A DNA stretch of 64,000 bases, from assembly GCA_964408795.1 (NCBI GenBank), contig CAYPAW010000058.1, forward strand, positions 16,404 to 80,403, given 5' to 3'. Below, piece after piece: positions 36,462 through 45,391 of this stretch; positions within the stretch are counted from its first letter, which is position 1, and each line of letters starts with the position of its first letter. The notes below the pieces were generated by a model. The model did no database searches. It saw only the letters and a program-made list of their open reading frames with translations, and had not been told where the DNA came from. The stretch comes from JABMQB01 sp964408795 (GTDB taxonomy: Bacteria; Bacteroidota; Bacteroidia; Bacteroidales; Prolixibacteraceae). A program made the translations under genes and the position numbers.

Positions 36462-37799
36462 TTAAAAAGGTCTCCCTCTTTGCATGTTTCCCATCACCTG
36501 CCGCATATTCTTCCCCTGGGAAACCATTTTCATCATTTTCCTGGTTTCGCTGAATTGCTTTAGCAACTGGTTGACTTCCTGTATGGTTCTTCCCGAACCG
36601 TTGGCAATTCGTTTCCGTCTGCTTCCATTCAGCACGGCTGGATTTTCCCTTTCTTCCGCCGTCATGGAAAAAATGATCGACTCAATTTGCTTAAATGAAT
36701 CATCGTCCATGTCTACATTTTTCAGGGCTTTGCCCATTCCGGGGATCATCGATGCCACATCCTTCAGGTTTCCCATCTTTTTTACCTGGTTGATCTGCCG
36801 CAGAAAATCGTTGAAGTTAAACTGATTTTTCGCGAGTTTTTTCTTCAGTATCCTTGCCTCATCTGCATCATACTGTTCCTGGGCTTTTTCCACCAGGGTA
36901 ACAATATCCCCCATACCCAGAATTCTGTCAGCCATCCTGTCAGGATGAAAAACATCCAGTGCATCGATCTTTTCTCCGGTACCTACAAATTTAATGGGTT
37001 TGTTGACGACCGAACGGATCGACAAAGCAGCTCCTCCACGGGTATCTCCATCCAGTTTGGTAAGCACCACTCCATCAAAATTCAGGGTTTCATTAAACTC
37101 CCGGGCTGTATTCACCGCATCCTGACCGGTCATTGCATCTACAACAAAAAGGATCTCATGGGGATTGACTGCTTTTTTGATCGAAGCAATTTCCTTCATC
37201 ATCAAGGCATCGATCGCCAACCGCCCTGCCGTATCAATGATAACCAGATCAAATCCATTTCTTCTGGCATGTTTGATCGCTGCCTCACTGATGGCAACCG
37301 GATCCCGGTTTCCCTCTTCCGTATAAACGGGAATCCCTGTCTGCTCGCCCAAAACCTTCAGCTGCTCAATGGCTGCCGGCCGGTATACATCACCGGCAAC
37401 CAAAAGAGGATGCTTCCCCTTCCGGGTCTTTAACAAATGGCCCAGTTTGGCTGAAAAAGTGGTTTTCCCCGATCCCTGTAAACCCGACATTAAAATGACC
37501 GTGGGTTGGCCACTTAAATTAATATCACTGAAGGTCCCCCCCATCAGCAATGCCAACTCATCGTGGACAATCTTCACCATCATCTGACCGGGCTTAACCG
37601 CCGTAAGAACTTTTTGTCCCAACGCTTTTTCCTTCACCGTGTCGGTAAACCCTTTGGCTATCTTAAAATTTACATCCGCATCCAGCAAGGCCCGCCGAAT
37701 CTCCTTCAACGTCTCAGCTACATTGATCTCCGTGATCAACCCCTGCCCTTTCAACAGCTTAAACGACCGATCAAGCCGTTCACTTAAATTTTCAAACAT
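36462..37799 (-). CDS. ffh: Signal recognition particle protein Ffh
   Basis: 445 residues. N and G domains contain GLQGSGKTTFSAKLG, VAGDVYRPAAIEQL, IIDTAGRLAIDALMM and TKLDGDTRGGAAL. The Met-rich M domain follows (MIPGMGKAL, SRRKRIANGSGRT, MMKMVSQGKNMRQVMGNM), which binds signal peptides and 4.5S RNA. It targets nascent membrane proteins to the Sec translocon through FtsY. Its own promoter lies 32 nt upstream. Confidence 0.98.
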   Translation of the reverse strand: MFENLSERLDRSFKLLKGQGLITEINVAETLKEIRRALLDADVNFKIAKGFTDTVKEKALGQKVLTAVKPGQMMVKIVHDELALLMGGTFSDINLSGQPTVILMSGLQGSGKTTFSAKLGHLLKTRKGKHPLLVAGDVYRPAAIEQLKVLGEQTGIPVYTEEGNRDPVAISEAAIKHARRNGFDLVIIDTAGRLAIDALMMKEIASIKKAVNPHEILFVVDAMTGQDAVNTAREFNETLNFDGVVLTKLDGDTRGGAALSIRSVVNKPIKFVGTGEKIDALDVFHPDRMADRILGMGDIVTLVEKAQEQYDADEARILKKKLAKNQFNFNDFLRQINQVKKMGNLKDVASMIPGMGKALKNVDMDDDSFKQIESIIFSMTAEERENPAVLNGSRRKRIANGSGRTIQEVNQLLKQFSETRKMMKMVSQGKNMRQVMGNMQRGRPF

Positions 37800-37830
37800 G
37801 CGCTTTTCCTTTCCTCTGAATTAAGTTCTG

Positions 37831-37838
37831 CAAAAATA
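37831..37838 (-). promoter_or_regulatory. -7 box of ffh
   Basis: Reads TATTTTTG on the minus strand, an exact match, 31 nt before the ffh ATG. Confidence 0.6.
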
Positions 37839-37946
37839 AAAAAAATAATGCTAAAAAACATAAACCCTTATCACATTAATTATCAATAACATAAAATAAT
37901 AAATCAAAGAAATTATCAAAATGATAGTACTTTGTATTGCATAGAT

Positions 37947-37978
37947 CTATTTTTTGTTTATATATTTGCATAACAAAT
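37947..37978 (+). promoter_or_regulatory. Promoter of the repeat-protein/PadR/PspC region
   Basis: TTG at 37947-37949 and TATATTTG at 37971-37978, with 21 nt between, fit the Bacteroidota consensus. The leader to the ATG at 38091 is about 105 nt and A-rich. Confidence 0.6.
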
Positions 37979-38090
37979 AACAATGTAAAAAAAGGTAATT
38001 TTCTAAAAAAAGTTCTATATAAAGTGTAACCCTTTAAAAAAAGGATCGTCTTAAAAACAAAAAAGAATACGAAAGCAAAAACAAAAAGCC

Positions 38091-38579
38091 ATGAAAACAA
38101 AAAACAATGTTCAGCAAGCAATCTCCCATTCAACGGCACTGGTTATCGGATTGGTATTAACAGGTTTTACAGGAATTGCCCAGGGATCAACCCATGATTT
38201 CTTTGCAGATACCCATAGTGGGGCCAATGCAGAAATACGGGATAATAAATCATCCGTAACGGTTGAGGCATTTATCCGTTCCGAAGCCATGGTCCTTGAG
38301 ATGAAATCTTCACTGGCACTGGAAGCATGGATGTTTGCCGGTTCGGATTACGATGTTTCGACAATCTCCTATGAAAAAGAAACGGAACTTCCGCTGGAAA
38401 TTGAAAACTGGATGATGGAAGATATCCAGGCAATGACCTTCGAACAGGAAGAGGAAGCTCCCCTGGGAATCGAAAGCTGGATGACAAACAATAACCGGGC
38501 ATTCACCTTCGAACACGAAGAAGAAACTTCCCTGAAACTTGAAGACTGGATGTTCAGCCATGGAATGGTAAACTTTTAA
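38091..38579 (+). CDS. Exported repeat protein of unknown function
   Basis: 162 residues. A signal peptide-like stretch (ALVIGLVLTGFTGIAQG) is followed by four imperfect repeats of about 27-30 residues, each ending in a Leu-Glu-Trp-Met motif: ALEAWMF, LEIENWMM, LGIESWMT and LKLEDWMF, separated by acidic segments (FEQEEEA, FEHEEET). No family is recognised. The amphipathic, acidic repeats could bind a partner or a metal, but that is speculation. It shares strand and probably promoter with the PadR gene 62 nt downstream. Confidence 0.7.
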   Translation: MKTKNNVQQAISHSTALVIGLVLTGFTGIAQGSTHDFFADTHSGANAEIRDNKSSVTVEAFIRSEAMVLEMKSSLALEAWMFAGSDYDVSTISYEKETELPLEIENWMMEDIQAMTFEQEEEAPLGIESWMTNNNRAFTFEHEEETSLKLEDWMFSHGMVNF

Positions 38580-38641
38580 GGTGTATACGGGTAGTATTGG
38601 AAGGATCAATCTATGAACTATGTAAAGGAAAGGGAAAAACC

Positions 38642-38974
38642 ATGAAAACAGAAAAAACAAAAGCACAAATGAGAAAAGGGATCCTGGAATATTGCATCCT
38701 TCTTGTACTGAAAGAAAAACCTCAATATGCCATCACAATTCTGCAGGTATTAAAGGATTCAAAACTGATCATTGTGGAAGGAACTCTGTACCCCCTGCTT
38801 ACCCGGTTAAAAAACGAAGGGTTGCTGACCTATAAATGGGAAGAATCCACCCTGGGACCTCCTCGCAAGTATTACCAACTTACCAACAAAGGAGAGAATT
38901 TTCTGAAGGATCTGGAAGGCTCATGGAATGAATTGGTAAGTGCCGTACAATGGATTTACCAAAAGAGTGCATAA
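38642..38974 (+). CDS. PadR-family transcriptional regulator
   Basis: 110 residues from ATG 38642. The winged-helix PadR plan is clear: QMRKGILEYCILLVLKEKPQYAI, then VEGTLYPLLTRLKNEGLLTYKW and GPPRKYYQLTNKG. PadR regulators are usually repressors that control nearby genes, often membrane-stress or transport functions. Its neighbours are an exported repeat protein and a PspC-domain gene, a pairing often seen in Bacteroidota, so those are likely targets. Confidence 0.92.
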   Translation: MKTEKTKAQMRKGILEYCILLVLKEKPQYAITILQVLKDSKLIIVEGTLYPLLTRLKNEGLLTYKWEESTLGPPRKYYQLTNKGENFLKDLEGSWNELVSAVQWIYQKSA

Positions 38975-39082
38975 TTTAGGGAAAAAAAGAAAAATACAAC
39001 GTGAACACCATGAAACGAGCATCGTCCATATTGTTACCCAAGGCTATGATGCAAGCTATGCGGGTTCCATTGGCCCTGGGGT

Positions 39083-39144
39083 TTGAACATACATTGATTG
39101 CATTATATACTTGATATACTAAATCTTAAATTTACTTTACACTC
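39083..39144 (+). repeat. 65-nt upstream element, copy A (before the PspC gene)
   Basis: Starts TTGAACATACATTGATTGC, contains GATATAC and AAATCTTAAATT, and ends at the ATG 39145. Copies with about 75 percent (judged by eye) identity and the same distance to an ATG lie before mnmA (50264) and the GH5 gene (61692). Confidence 0.7.
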
Positions 39145-39774
39145 ATGAAAAAGACCTATACCATAAACATCAGCGGAACGGTTTTTCATATTGAAGAAGA
39201 TGCGTATGAAAAACTCAATCTTTACCTGACCGGATTAAAACAGCATTTTGGCAACGATGCGGAAGGGGCTGAAATTGTTGCCGATATTGAAGCACGTATT
39301 GCCGAGATATTTCAGGCACACAAAACACCCGACAAAGAAGTGATCACCATGGAATGGGTGGATGAGGTAATTGAAACCATGGGAGTTCCGGAAGATTTTG
39401 AAGCCGAAGGAACACCCGGGCCGCGAAATGCCGGGAAAACATCAAAAAGGCTCTACCGGGATCCCGATCATAAAACGATTGGAGGAGTATGCTCCGGACT
39501 GGCGGCCTATTTCACGATGGATCCTGTCATCATGCGCCTGATATTTTTTGTGTTGCTCCTGCTCAACGGACTGGGATTGCTGATTTACATCATTCTCTGG
39601 ATTGCTGTGCCTGAGGCCAGAACCACTGCTCAGCGTCTCGAAATGCGCGGAGAACCTGTCACCATAGAAAATATCGAAAAATGGATTAAAAAAGAATACC
39701 AGGATATCAAAAAACGGGTGAAAAAGCCAAACCCCGGAAAAGAGGTCCGAAAAACAGTGCCCCCAAAAGAGTAA
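39145..39774 (+). CDS. PspC-domain membrane protein
   Basis: 209 residues. The N-terminal 95 residues form a soluble domain (KTYTINISGTVFHIEEDAYEKL ... EIVADIEARIAEIF) seen in Bacteroidota PspC proteins. Residues about 99-155 are the PspC domain: KRLYRDPDHKTIGGVCSGLAAYF then a membrane helix LIFFVLLLLNGLGLLIYIILWIAVP. A basic tail follows. PspC proteins sense or stabilise stressed inner membranes. It is downstream of padR, but 170 nt away and preceded by the repeated upstream element. Confidence 0.9.
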   Translation: MKKTYTINISGTVFHIEEDAYEKLNLYLTGLKQHFGNDAEGAEIVADIEARIAEIFQAHKTPDKEVITMEWVDEVIETMGVPEDFEAEGTPGPRNAGKTSKRLYRDPDHKTIGGVCSGLAAYFTMDPVIMRLIFFVLLLLNGLGLLIYIILWIAVPEARTTAQRLEMRGEPVTIENIEKWIKKEYQDIKKRVKKPNPGKEVRKTVPPKE

Positions 39775-39866
39775 AAGACCAAAACGAAACCGTAAGGATC
39801 CTTTGAGGATCTTTGAATGCTTCCCGGCAGGAGTATTTTCCGGACTGATGATCGCTGTAACGACCG

Positions 39867-40835
39867 TCAGGAAGGATTGTTCTCAGTTTTTACTATTCTT
39901 CGTATGCGGTAGGGGGTTTTGTGTTGCGATTCAAAATAGGTGCGCATTTGCAATTCAGCAAGAACCCCAATGGTTATAAACTGAATTCCACCCATTACCA
40001 GTAAGATTCCCAAAAGCAACAGGGGTTTCCCCCAGATATCGTGTCCGCTGATTTTAAGAATCAACAGATAAAGGTTGATCAACACCCCAATACCCAGGGT
40101 TATGATTCCCAGGCCCCCGAAAAAATGCATGGGTTGTTGAAGATATTTTTTAAAAAATAACATGAGCAGCAAATCACTCAATACGCGGGTTGTACGGTTC
40201 AGATTGTATTTTGATTTTCCATATTTTCGTGGACGGTGATGAACATCTGTCTGCGTAATGCGGGTTGCACCTTCGAGGGTTACCAAAACCGGTATATACC
40301 GGTGCAGTTCTCCGTAAATGTGAATGCTTTTGATAATCTCCCGGGTAAAGATCTTCAGGGTACACCCCAGGTCTTTCATTTGAATTCCGGTGGATTTGCG
40401 GATCATATAATTGGCAATCTTGGAAGGTATTTTCCGGAGGAACATTCCATCTTTCCGGTTTGCCCTGACGCCGGCCACCATGTCCCAATCTTCTTTTTCC
40501 ATCATCTCTAACAGGCGGGGTATGTCCGCCGGGTCATTTTGGAGATCTCCATCCAGAAGCACTACATATTCCCCTTCTGCCTGGTCGATCCCCGCCTGAA
40601 GAGCGGAACTCTGACCGTAATTTCGTTTCAGTTCCACCATCACAAAGCGGCTGTCCCTGATTTCCAGTATCCGATCCCGGGTACCATCGGTTGACCCATC
40701 ATCCACAAAAATGGTCTCAAAATCGTACCCGTCCAGGGCTTTCTTGATTTGTTCACTCAGGGGCAAAACATTGGGCTCCTCGTTGTATACACAAATGACC
40801 ACGGATAGTTTCTTCCTGCATTCTTTTTTTTCCAT
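39867..40835 (-). CDS. Family 2 glycosyltransferase, polyprenyl-phosphate type (DPM1/GtrB-like)
   Basis: 322 residues. The GT-A domain has LSVVICVYNEEPNVLPL, FVDDGSTDGTRD, VLLDGDLQNDP and KYGKSKYNLNR. Two C-terminal membrane segments follow (FGGLGIITLGIGVLINLYLLIL and LLLLGILLVMGGIQFITIGVL). This type attaches a sugar from a nucleotide donor to undecaprenyl phosphate. The divergent gene at 40944 encodes a GT39-type enzyme that would use such a lipid-linked donor, so the two may work together. Confidence 0.92.
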   Translation of the reverse strand: MEKKECRKKLSVVICVYNEEPNVLPLSEQIKKALDGYDFETIFVDDGSTDGTRDRILEIRDSRFVMVELKRNYGQSSALQAGIDQAEGEYVVLLDGDLQNDPADIPRLLEMMEKEDWDMVAGVRANRKDGMFLRKIPSKIANYMIRKSTGIQMKDLGCTLKIFTREIIKSIHIYGELHRYIPVLVTLEGATRITQTDVHHRPRKYGKSKYNLNRTTRVLSDLLLMLFFKKYLQQPMHFFGGLGIITLGIGVLINLYLLILKISGHDIWGKPLLLLGILLVMGGIQFITIGVLAELQMRTYFESQHKTPYRIRRIVKTENNPS

Positions 40836-40943
40836 TCCTGCCGGGGCTTCTGCCCTTTTTTTTATTATTTAGCGAAACGAATGTACTAAATCCTTCGTTA
40901 AGATGGTAATATTGTATTCAAAATCGCCTGAAGGGAAACAGAA

Positions 40944-42515
40944 ATGATCCACATACTGATTCAAAAAAAATATTTTCCCTGGTTGTTGTTTTTCTTTGCC
41001 TTTGGTTTGTTCTCACTAAACAACGGAGGAATCAGCATCTATTTTCTGGACGAAGCCAAGAATGCAGAATGTGCGCGTGAGATGCTTGAAGAGGGGGATT
41101 TACTCAAACCCACTTTCAATTACACCCTGCGTCACGACAAACCCCCGTTGCACTATTTTTTCATGATGGGTTCCTATCTTTTATTTGGCATCAATGAATG
41201 GTCGGCCCGTTTTTTTTCCGCTCTTTTCGGAGCCTTAACCCTTTTCATTACGTTTCTTTACACCCGTAAATTCCTCAATGCCAGGGTAGCTTTCTATGCA
41301 TGCCTCATTTTGTTATCCTCCATACACCTGAATATTCAGTTTCACTTTGCCGTTCCCGATCCGTACTTTATTTTCTTCCTCTGCTGGAGTTTTTTTCTCT
41401 TTTATTCGGCACTTACAACCGGTAAACAAAGAGATATTCTTCTGATGTATGTTTCCATCGGACTGGCTGTGTTAGCCAAGGGCCCGGCAGGTCTTCTGCT
41501 TCCCGGACTGGTCTTTCTGTTGTACCTGATCGTTACCCGGCAATTCACATGGACGCAGATAAAAAATCTCAGTCCGTTTACCGGCGCAGCCATTGTTTTG
41601 TTGATTGTTCTTCCATGGTTTATCTTAAACGGAGTGGAAACAAACGGAGTATGGACAAAAGATTTTTTCCTGCGGCATAATTTATACCGCTTTACCAACG
41701 AAATGGAAGGTCATGGAGGAATCTTTCTGGTTCCCTTCTTCTATGTTTTTGCCGGAATGCTTCCCTTCATTTTCTTTATCATTCCGGCCATTAAACCGAT
41801 CTGGAAGGCCGGAAATACATCCTGTCTGTTCTATTTCCTGATGGTTGCCTTATCCCTCATTGTTTTCTTTTCCTTATCCCAAACCAAACTCCCGAATTAT
41901 ACGGTCCCTGCCTATCCTTTTCTGGCCATCGTCATTGCCTGGTATCTCACGGACGTTTCCAAGACCAGGAAGTCGATCATCCGGGCCTGGATGTGGATTC
42001 TTTTTGTGCTGATGGTATTGGTTCCTGTGGGGGGTTATTTTGCACTCAGAAGCGATCCGGTGCTTCGTTCAGCCGCTCCCTGGGCCTGGTGGCTTTCGGT
42101 GCTTCCTGCCGGAAGCCTGGGAGCCCTTATCCTGCAGACCAGAAAAAAAACAGAAGCATCCTTACGTACCCTTGGGTATACTTTTATCCTTGCTTCAGTG
42201 CTCTTTTTTCTCCTTGTCTTCCCGGCTGTCGATAAACACAATCCCGTTGCAAAAAGTTTGCCCGTGCTCAAAAACAAAGAGGTGGCCTATTACAAAAAAT
42301 TCAATCCTTCCTATTCCTTTTATCTGAAGAGAAAAATACCCGAACTGAACGAAGATGAAATCCCCTCTTTTTTTGAGAACAATCCCGGAGGGGTGCTGAT
42401 ATCAACCCAGAGGCATATAGAGGAACTGCATCTTCCGGAAGAGTACACCATTCTTTTCTCCGGAAAAGACCTGTTTGAAAACCCGGTAACGGTTCTTGTA
42501 TCCCAACAACCTTAA
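40944..42515 (+). CDS. ArnT/PMT-like family 39 glycosyltransferase
   Basis: 523 residues with about 12 membrane segments. The N-terminal region has the conserved first-loop acid motif in FLDEAKNAECAREMLEEGD and the HDKPPLHYFF stretch, both typical of ArnT-type enzymes. A soluble C-terminal part of about 90 residues follows. Such enzymes move a sugar from a polyprenyl-phosphate donor to lipid A, protein or another acceptor on the periplasmic side. It shares its stop bases with the convergent PAP2 gene. Confidence 0.9.
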   Translation: MIHILIQKKYFPWLLFFFAFGLFSLNNGGISIYFLDEAKNAECAREMLEEGDLLKPTFNYTLRHDKPPLHYFFMMGSYLLFGINEWSARFFSALFGALTLFITFLYTRKFLNARVAFYACLILLSSIHLNIQFHFAVPDPYFIFFLCWSFFLFYSALTTGKQRDILLMYVSIGLAVLAKGPAGLLLPGLVFLLYLIVTRQFTWTQIKNLSPFTGAAIVLLIVLPWFILNGVETNGVWTKDFFLRHNLYRFTNEMEGHGGIFLVPFFYVFAGMLPFIFFIIPAIKPIWKAGNTSCLFYFLMVALSLIVFFSLSQTKLPNYTVPAYPFLAIVIAWYLTDVSKTRKSIIRAWMWILFVLMVLVPVGGYFALRSDPVLRSAAPWAWWLSVLPAGSLGALILQTRKKTEASLRTLGYTFILASVLFFLLVFPAVDKHNPVAKSLPVLKNKEVAYYKKFNPSYSFYLKRKIPELNEDEIPSFFENNPGGVLISTQRHIEELHLPEEYTILFSGKDLFENPVTVLVSQQP

Positions 42516-43222
42516 CCGGTTTTTTTTCGAAAGAGCGAAAACACATTCCTTTCGGCAAATTTTCGTTCTTCCAGCGCATATTTTTTATCCAGCCACACGG
42601 TTGGAACAGTTACCAGAACCCCCAACAAGGCACCCACCCATATATCCACAAAAAAATGTTGCAGGAGGTAAATTCTTGACAACCCTCCCAGGAAGGAAAT
42701 TACGAATAAAATCAACCCGGCAGATTTCCGGTTTATCAGAAGAGTCAACATGGTACAAAAAGCAAATACAGCCATCGTATGCCCCGAAGGAAAAGAATAA
42801 TAATAAGCCAGCGGCGCCTCATAGAGAAACCGGGGAAAATCATCGTAATGAAAATAATGGAGAGGACGGGATGACAGTTGAAAAAATACCTTTTTGAAAA
42901 GATTGGTCAGAATAGCAGCCCAGGTTAAATTCGCCATCGTTAGAAGCGACCAGCGAAATTTATAGAAAGCCAGCAACAAAGCAATCACGGCCAGAAAACT
43001 TCCATGACTGATTGTGGAAATGAAAAGGGAGGAATCATCCAGCCATTCGTTGGATACGCTGTTGAGAGCCATCACCATAGACCCCTTCGCAAAAATAAGC
43101 ATTCCGGCTCCCCCCAGAACGAGGAATACAAAAAAAGGAACCACGAAAAAAAGGGTTGTCTTCCGGAAACATAAACCGAAGATCGAACGACGTATGTTTT
43201 TCCTGTTATTCAATGCCATCAA
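42512..43222 (-). CDS. PAP2-family membrane phosphatase
   Basis: 236 residues with several membrane helices. The three PAP2 motifs are visible in sequence: KKVFFQLSSRPLHYF (KxxxxxxRP), FPSGHTMAVF (PSGH) and SRIYLLQHFFVDIWVGALLG (SRxxxxxHxxxD). PAP2 enzymes remove phosphate from lipids such as undecaprenyl pyrophosphate or phosphatidic acid. The context beside two polyprenyl-linked glycosyltransferases fits lipid-carrier recycling. Its start overlaps the upstream gene by 17 nt. Confidence 0.92.
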   Translation of the reverse strand: MMALNNRKNIRRSIFGLCFRKTTLFFVVPFFVFLVLGGAGMLIFAKGSMVMALNSVSNEWLDDSSLFISTISHGSFLAVIALLLAFYKFRWSLLTMANLTWAAILTNLFKKVFFQLSSRPLHYFHYDDFPRFLYEAPLAYYYSFPSGHTMAVFAFCTMLTLLINRKSAGLILFVISFLGGLSRIYLLQHFFVDIWVGALLGVLVTVPTVWLDKKYALEERKFAERNVFSLFRKKTG

Positions 43223-44108
43223 AATACCAGATCACCGATAGTTTAACCGTATCGTATTCCCAATCGTGGATTCCATGGAGGTACTGAAGCCGCCAGGTAT
43301 TTTTTCCAACCTCTTTTCGCAAGGCTGCATTAATAATCATAGGGCGGTCGCCATTATCCTTGTAGCCGTGGTATCCGGTTACCGATGCATTGAAATCCCA
43401 ACTTTCACCGGCCATTTCAAAACCTCCCCCGTATTGAAACGCGTCATTTTGCAGGTTAAGTTCATCGTTGGTTTGCCAACTGTAAAAACCGATCATCGCC
43501 TTGGGCCTAAAGAAGATTGTTTGCATCCATTCAAAATCCTTCGAAAATGTAAGATCCATGTAATAACCGGGGCTATCGGAAACCCTGGCTGCTGCATAGG
43601 CTCCCCCCGAAGGAGCCCTGCACGCCATCCGCACCAGGGTGTTGGGAAACTTCCTGTTCTTAACCAGTTGCACCAGGGTACTGAAATAAAAATCACCCGG
43701 GACAATGCCCTTGCCATCTTTATCGCGGGCAAAACGTTCATCCCGGATCTGTTCAGACATCTGATACTTCTCCACAATCGTCCCGTATAACTCAATGGCT
43801 ATTTTGCTGTGGGCAAAGGGAATCAAACATCTTCCGGAAAGATTCTGTGTAGGATCCCCCGTTTTGAAATGAAAATCTGCACCCAACTCAAATTCACTTC
43901 TTTCAGGAATGATCCCGTTTTTTAATTCCGGTACGGGCAACGCATTGGGACCCAGATATTTCGGACTTATTATCAACCACATTCTCCAACCTGGCATTCC
44001 TTTTTCCCATCCATGGGTTGTATTCCACCATTCCCAATCCTGTTCCTGGGGAAAAACAGCCAACGAAGAAAAAATCAGAAAAACCAAAAAAATAGGGTGT
44101 TTCTTCAT
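43206..44108 (-). CDS. Exported protein of unknown function, probable outer-membrane beta-barrel
   Basis: 300 residues from ATG 44108, where a signal peptide (KKHPIFLVFLIFSSLAVFPQ) begins. The mature protein alternates aromatic and polar residues in many short stretches (for example FRPKAMIGFYSWQTN, FDFNASVTGYHGY-like, TWRLQYLHGIHDWEYDTVKLSVIWYFDG) and ends in an aromatic-rich strand, as beta-barrels do. No family is recognised. It is the first gene of a pair with the PAP2 phosphatase, overlapping it by 17 nt. Confidence 0.6.
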   Translation of the reverse strand: MKKHPIFLVFLIFSSLAVFPQEQDWEWWNTTHGWEKGMPGWRMWLIISPKYLGPNALPVPELKNGIIPERSEFELGADFHFKTGDPTQNLSGRCLIPFAHSKIAIELYGTIVEKYQMSEQIRDERFARDKDGKGIVPGDFYFSTLVQLVKNRKFPNTLVRMACRAPSGGAYAAARVSDSPGYYMDLTFSKDFEWMQTIFFRPKAMIGFYSWQTNDELNLQNDAFQYGGGFEMAGESWDFNASVTGYHGYKDNGDRPMIINAALRKEVGKNTWRLQYLHGIHDWEYDTVKLSVIWYFDGIE

Positions 44109-44139
44109 GGGTTTTGTTTTATTCACAGATCCTATCATC

Positions 44140-44147
44140 CAAAGATA
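44140..44147 (-). promoter_or_regulatory. -7 box for the beta-barrel/PAP2 genes
   Basis: Reads TATCTTTG on the minus strand, an exact TAnnTTTG match, 31 nt before the ATG at 44108. Its bases run into the T-tract of the terminator at 44146-44169. Confidence 0.55.
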
Positions 44148-44169
44148 AAAAAACCCCGCTTGTGCGGGG
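44146..44169 (-). terminator. Terminator of the C1B peptidase gene
   Basis: CCCCGC (44154-44159) pairs with GCGGGG (44164-44169) around four bases; on the minus strand a run of T follows immediately. Confidence 0.88.
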
Positions 44170-44215
44170 CTTATTCTGACCCTGTACCCGGGATAATTTT
44201 TATGAATCCTGCGGA

Positions 44216-45391
44216 CTAAAGGGATAATTTTCGCCTGATAGGTTTTGGAATGCCATCCCGGTGCACCATAATACAGGTCGTTTTATACTTTACATAGGCT
44301 TTGGTTGCGTAAAAAAATCCGTCGAATTTATTGTATTCACCCCAGGAATTTTTAACCACATAATATACATTCCCCTCCGTGTCATGAGCTGTTCCAACGA
44401 TATGCATTCCATGGTCGTCCGTGGTCTGGTAATTATCGAAAGCAGCCTGTCTCATTTCCTGGGTAATCGTTGCTTCCTGAAAGGTATCCGGAAGAGCAAT
44501 CGTTTGAAAATCCTTTTTCACTTCTACATTCACCTCATTTTCCGCAACCTGTGCCAGTCCGGTCCGGCTCGACAGGAATCCTTTTTCGCTAATGTCGGAT
44601 GCCCAGGCTACCGTGTAGCCGCTTGCCAGTGAATGGTCGATAATTTCTTCCATTTCATGCAAGGGGACATTGAATACTTCATCCCACGACCAGTTATCCG
44701 GAACTTCCAGAATAAACCGGGAATAAAACGGATGGTGTGTGAACGAAGTAATCTCAACATAATCATCCATATCGAGGCCAACATATTCACGGGCAAATTT
44801 TTGTGGAGTATATTCGGTTCCATCAAATTCAAAGGTCCCGGGCAGTTCCCCCAGGTAACTATCCAGAATGGCCTCAAATCCTTCATCCCAGGCAGTCGAC
44901 AGGTTGCCGTTCCGGTTGGTTACTACCCCCTCCACGTAGCTTTTTAATACCCGGTCCATTTCTCCGTGCATATGCCTTTCTTCCCCATAATGGAGACCGT
45001 CGTAAACCGATTCCGGAACCATCCCGTAGGTGCGAATCATGTTGGTAACGTCATGAAAAGCACCTCCTCCCGAAAAATGGATGTTTCCATGCATCCGGAC
45101 ATACTTCCGGGCTTTCTCCGAATAGGTATGCCATACTACAAACATCTCGGAAAGATCCATGTCTTTCTTTCCCAGCCGCAACAATTCGGATTCAAAAAAG
45201 GAAAGAGCCGAAAAAGACCAGCACGTACTGGTACCTGCCTGATTCTTTACCGCGGTATTGGGTAATACATAAACCTCCTCAAGAAGAAGACTGGCCTCAG
45301 GTTCCCCTTTCGGACCCTCCTTCGCAATGCTCACCTGGTAAAAAACAGAAAAAATGGTTAATGCAATAACAATCCGGTGTACCCTCTTCAT
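44216..45391 (-). CDS. C1B-family cysteine peptidase (bleomycin hydrolase/PepC-like), secreted
   Basis: 391 residues from ATG 45391. A signal peptide (VIALTIFSVFYQVSIA) is followed by the papain-like fold: NQAGTSTCWSFSALSF with the catalytic Cys, DHGMHIVGTAHD with the catalytic His, and VVKNSWGEYN with the catalytic Asn. Cytoplasmic bleomycin hydrolases act as hexameric aminopeptidases; the signal peptide here implies periplasmic or surface peptide degradation. It stands alone with a terminator. Confidence 0.92.
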   Translation of the reverse strand: MKRVHRIVIALTIFSVFYQVSIAKEGPKGEPEASLLLEEVYVLPNTAVKNQAGTSTCWSFSALSFFESELLRLGKKDMDLSEMFVVWHTYSEKARKYVRMHGNIHFSGGGAFHDVTNMIRTYGMVPESVYDGLHYGEERHMHGEMDRVLKSYVEGVVTNRNGNLSTAWDEGFEAILDSYLGELPGTFEFDGTEYTPQKFAREYVGLDMDDYVEITSFTHHPFYSRFILEVPDNWSWDEVFNVPLHEMEEIIDHSLASGYTVAWASDISEKGFLSSRTGLAQVAENEVNVEVKKDFQTIALPDTFQEATITQEMRQAAFDNYQTTDDHGMHIVGTAHDTEGNVYYVVKNSWGEYNKFDGFFYATKAYVKYKTTCIMVHRDGIPKPIRRKLSL

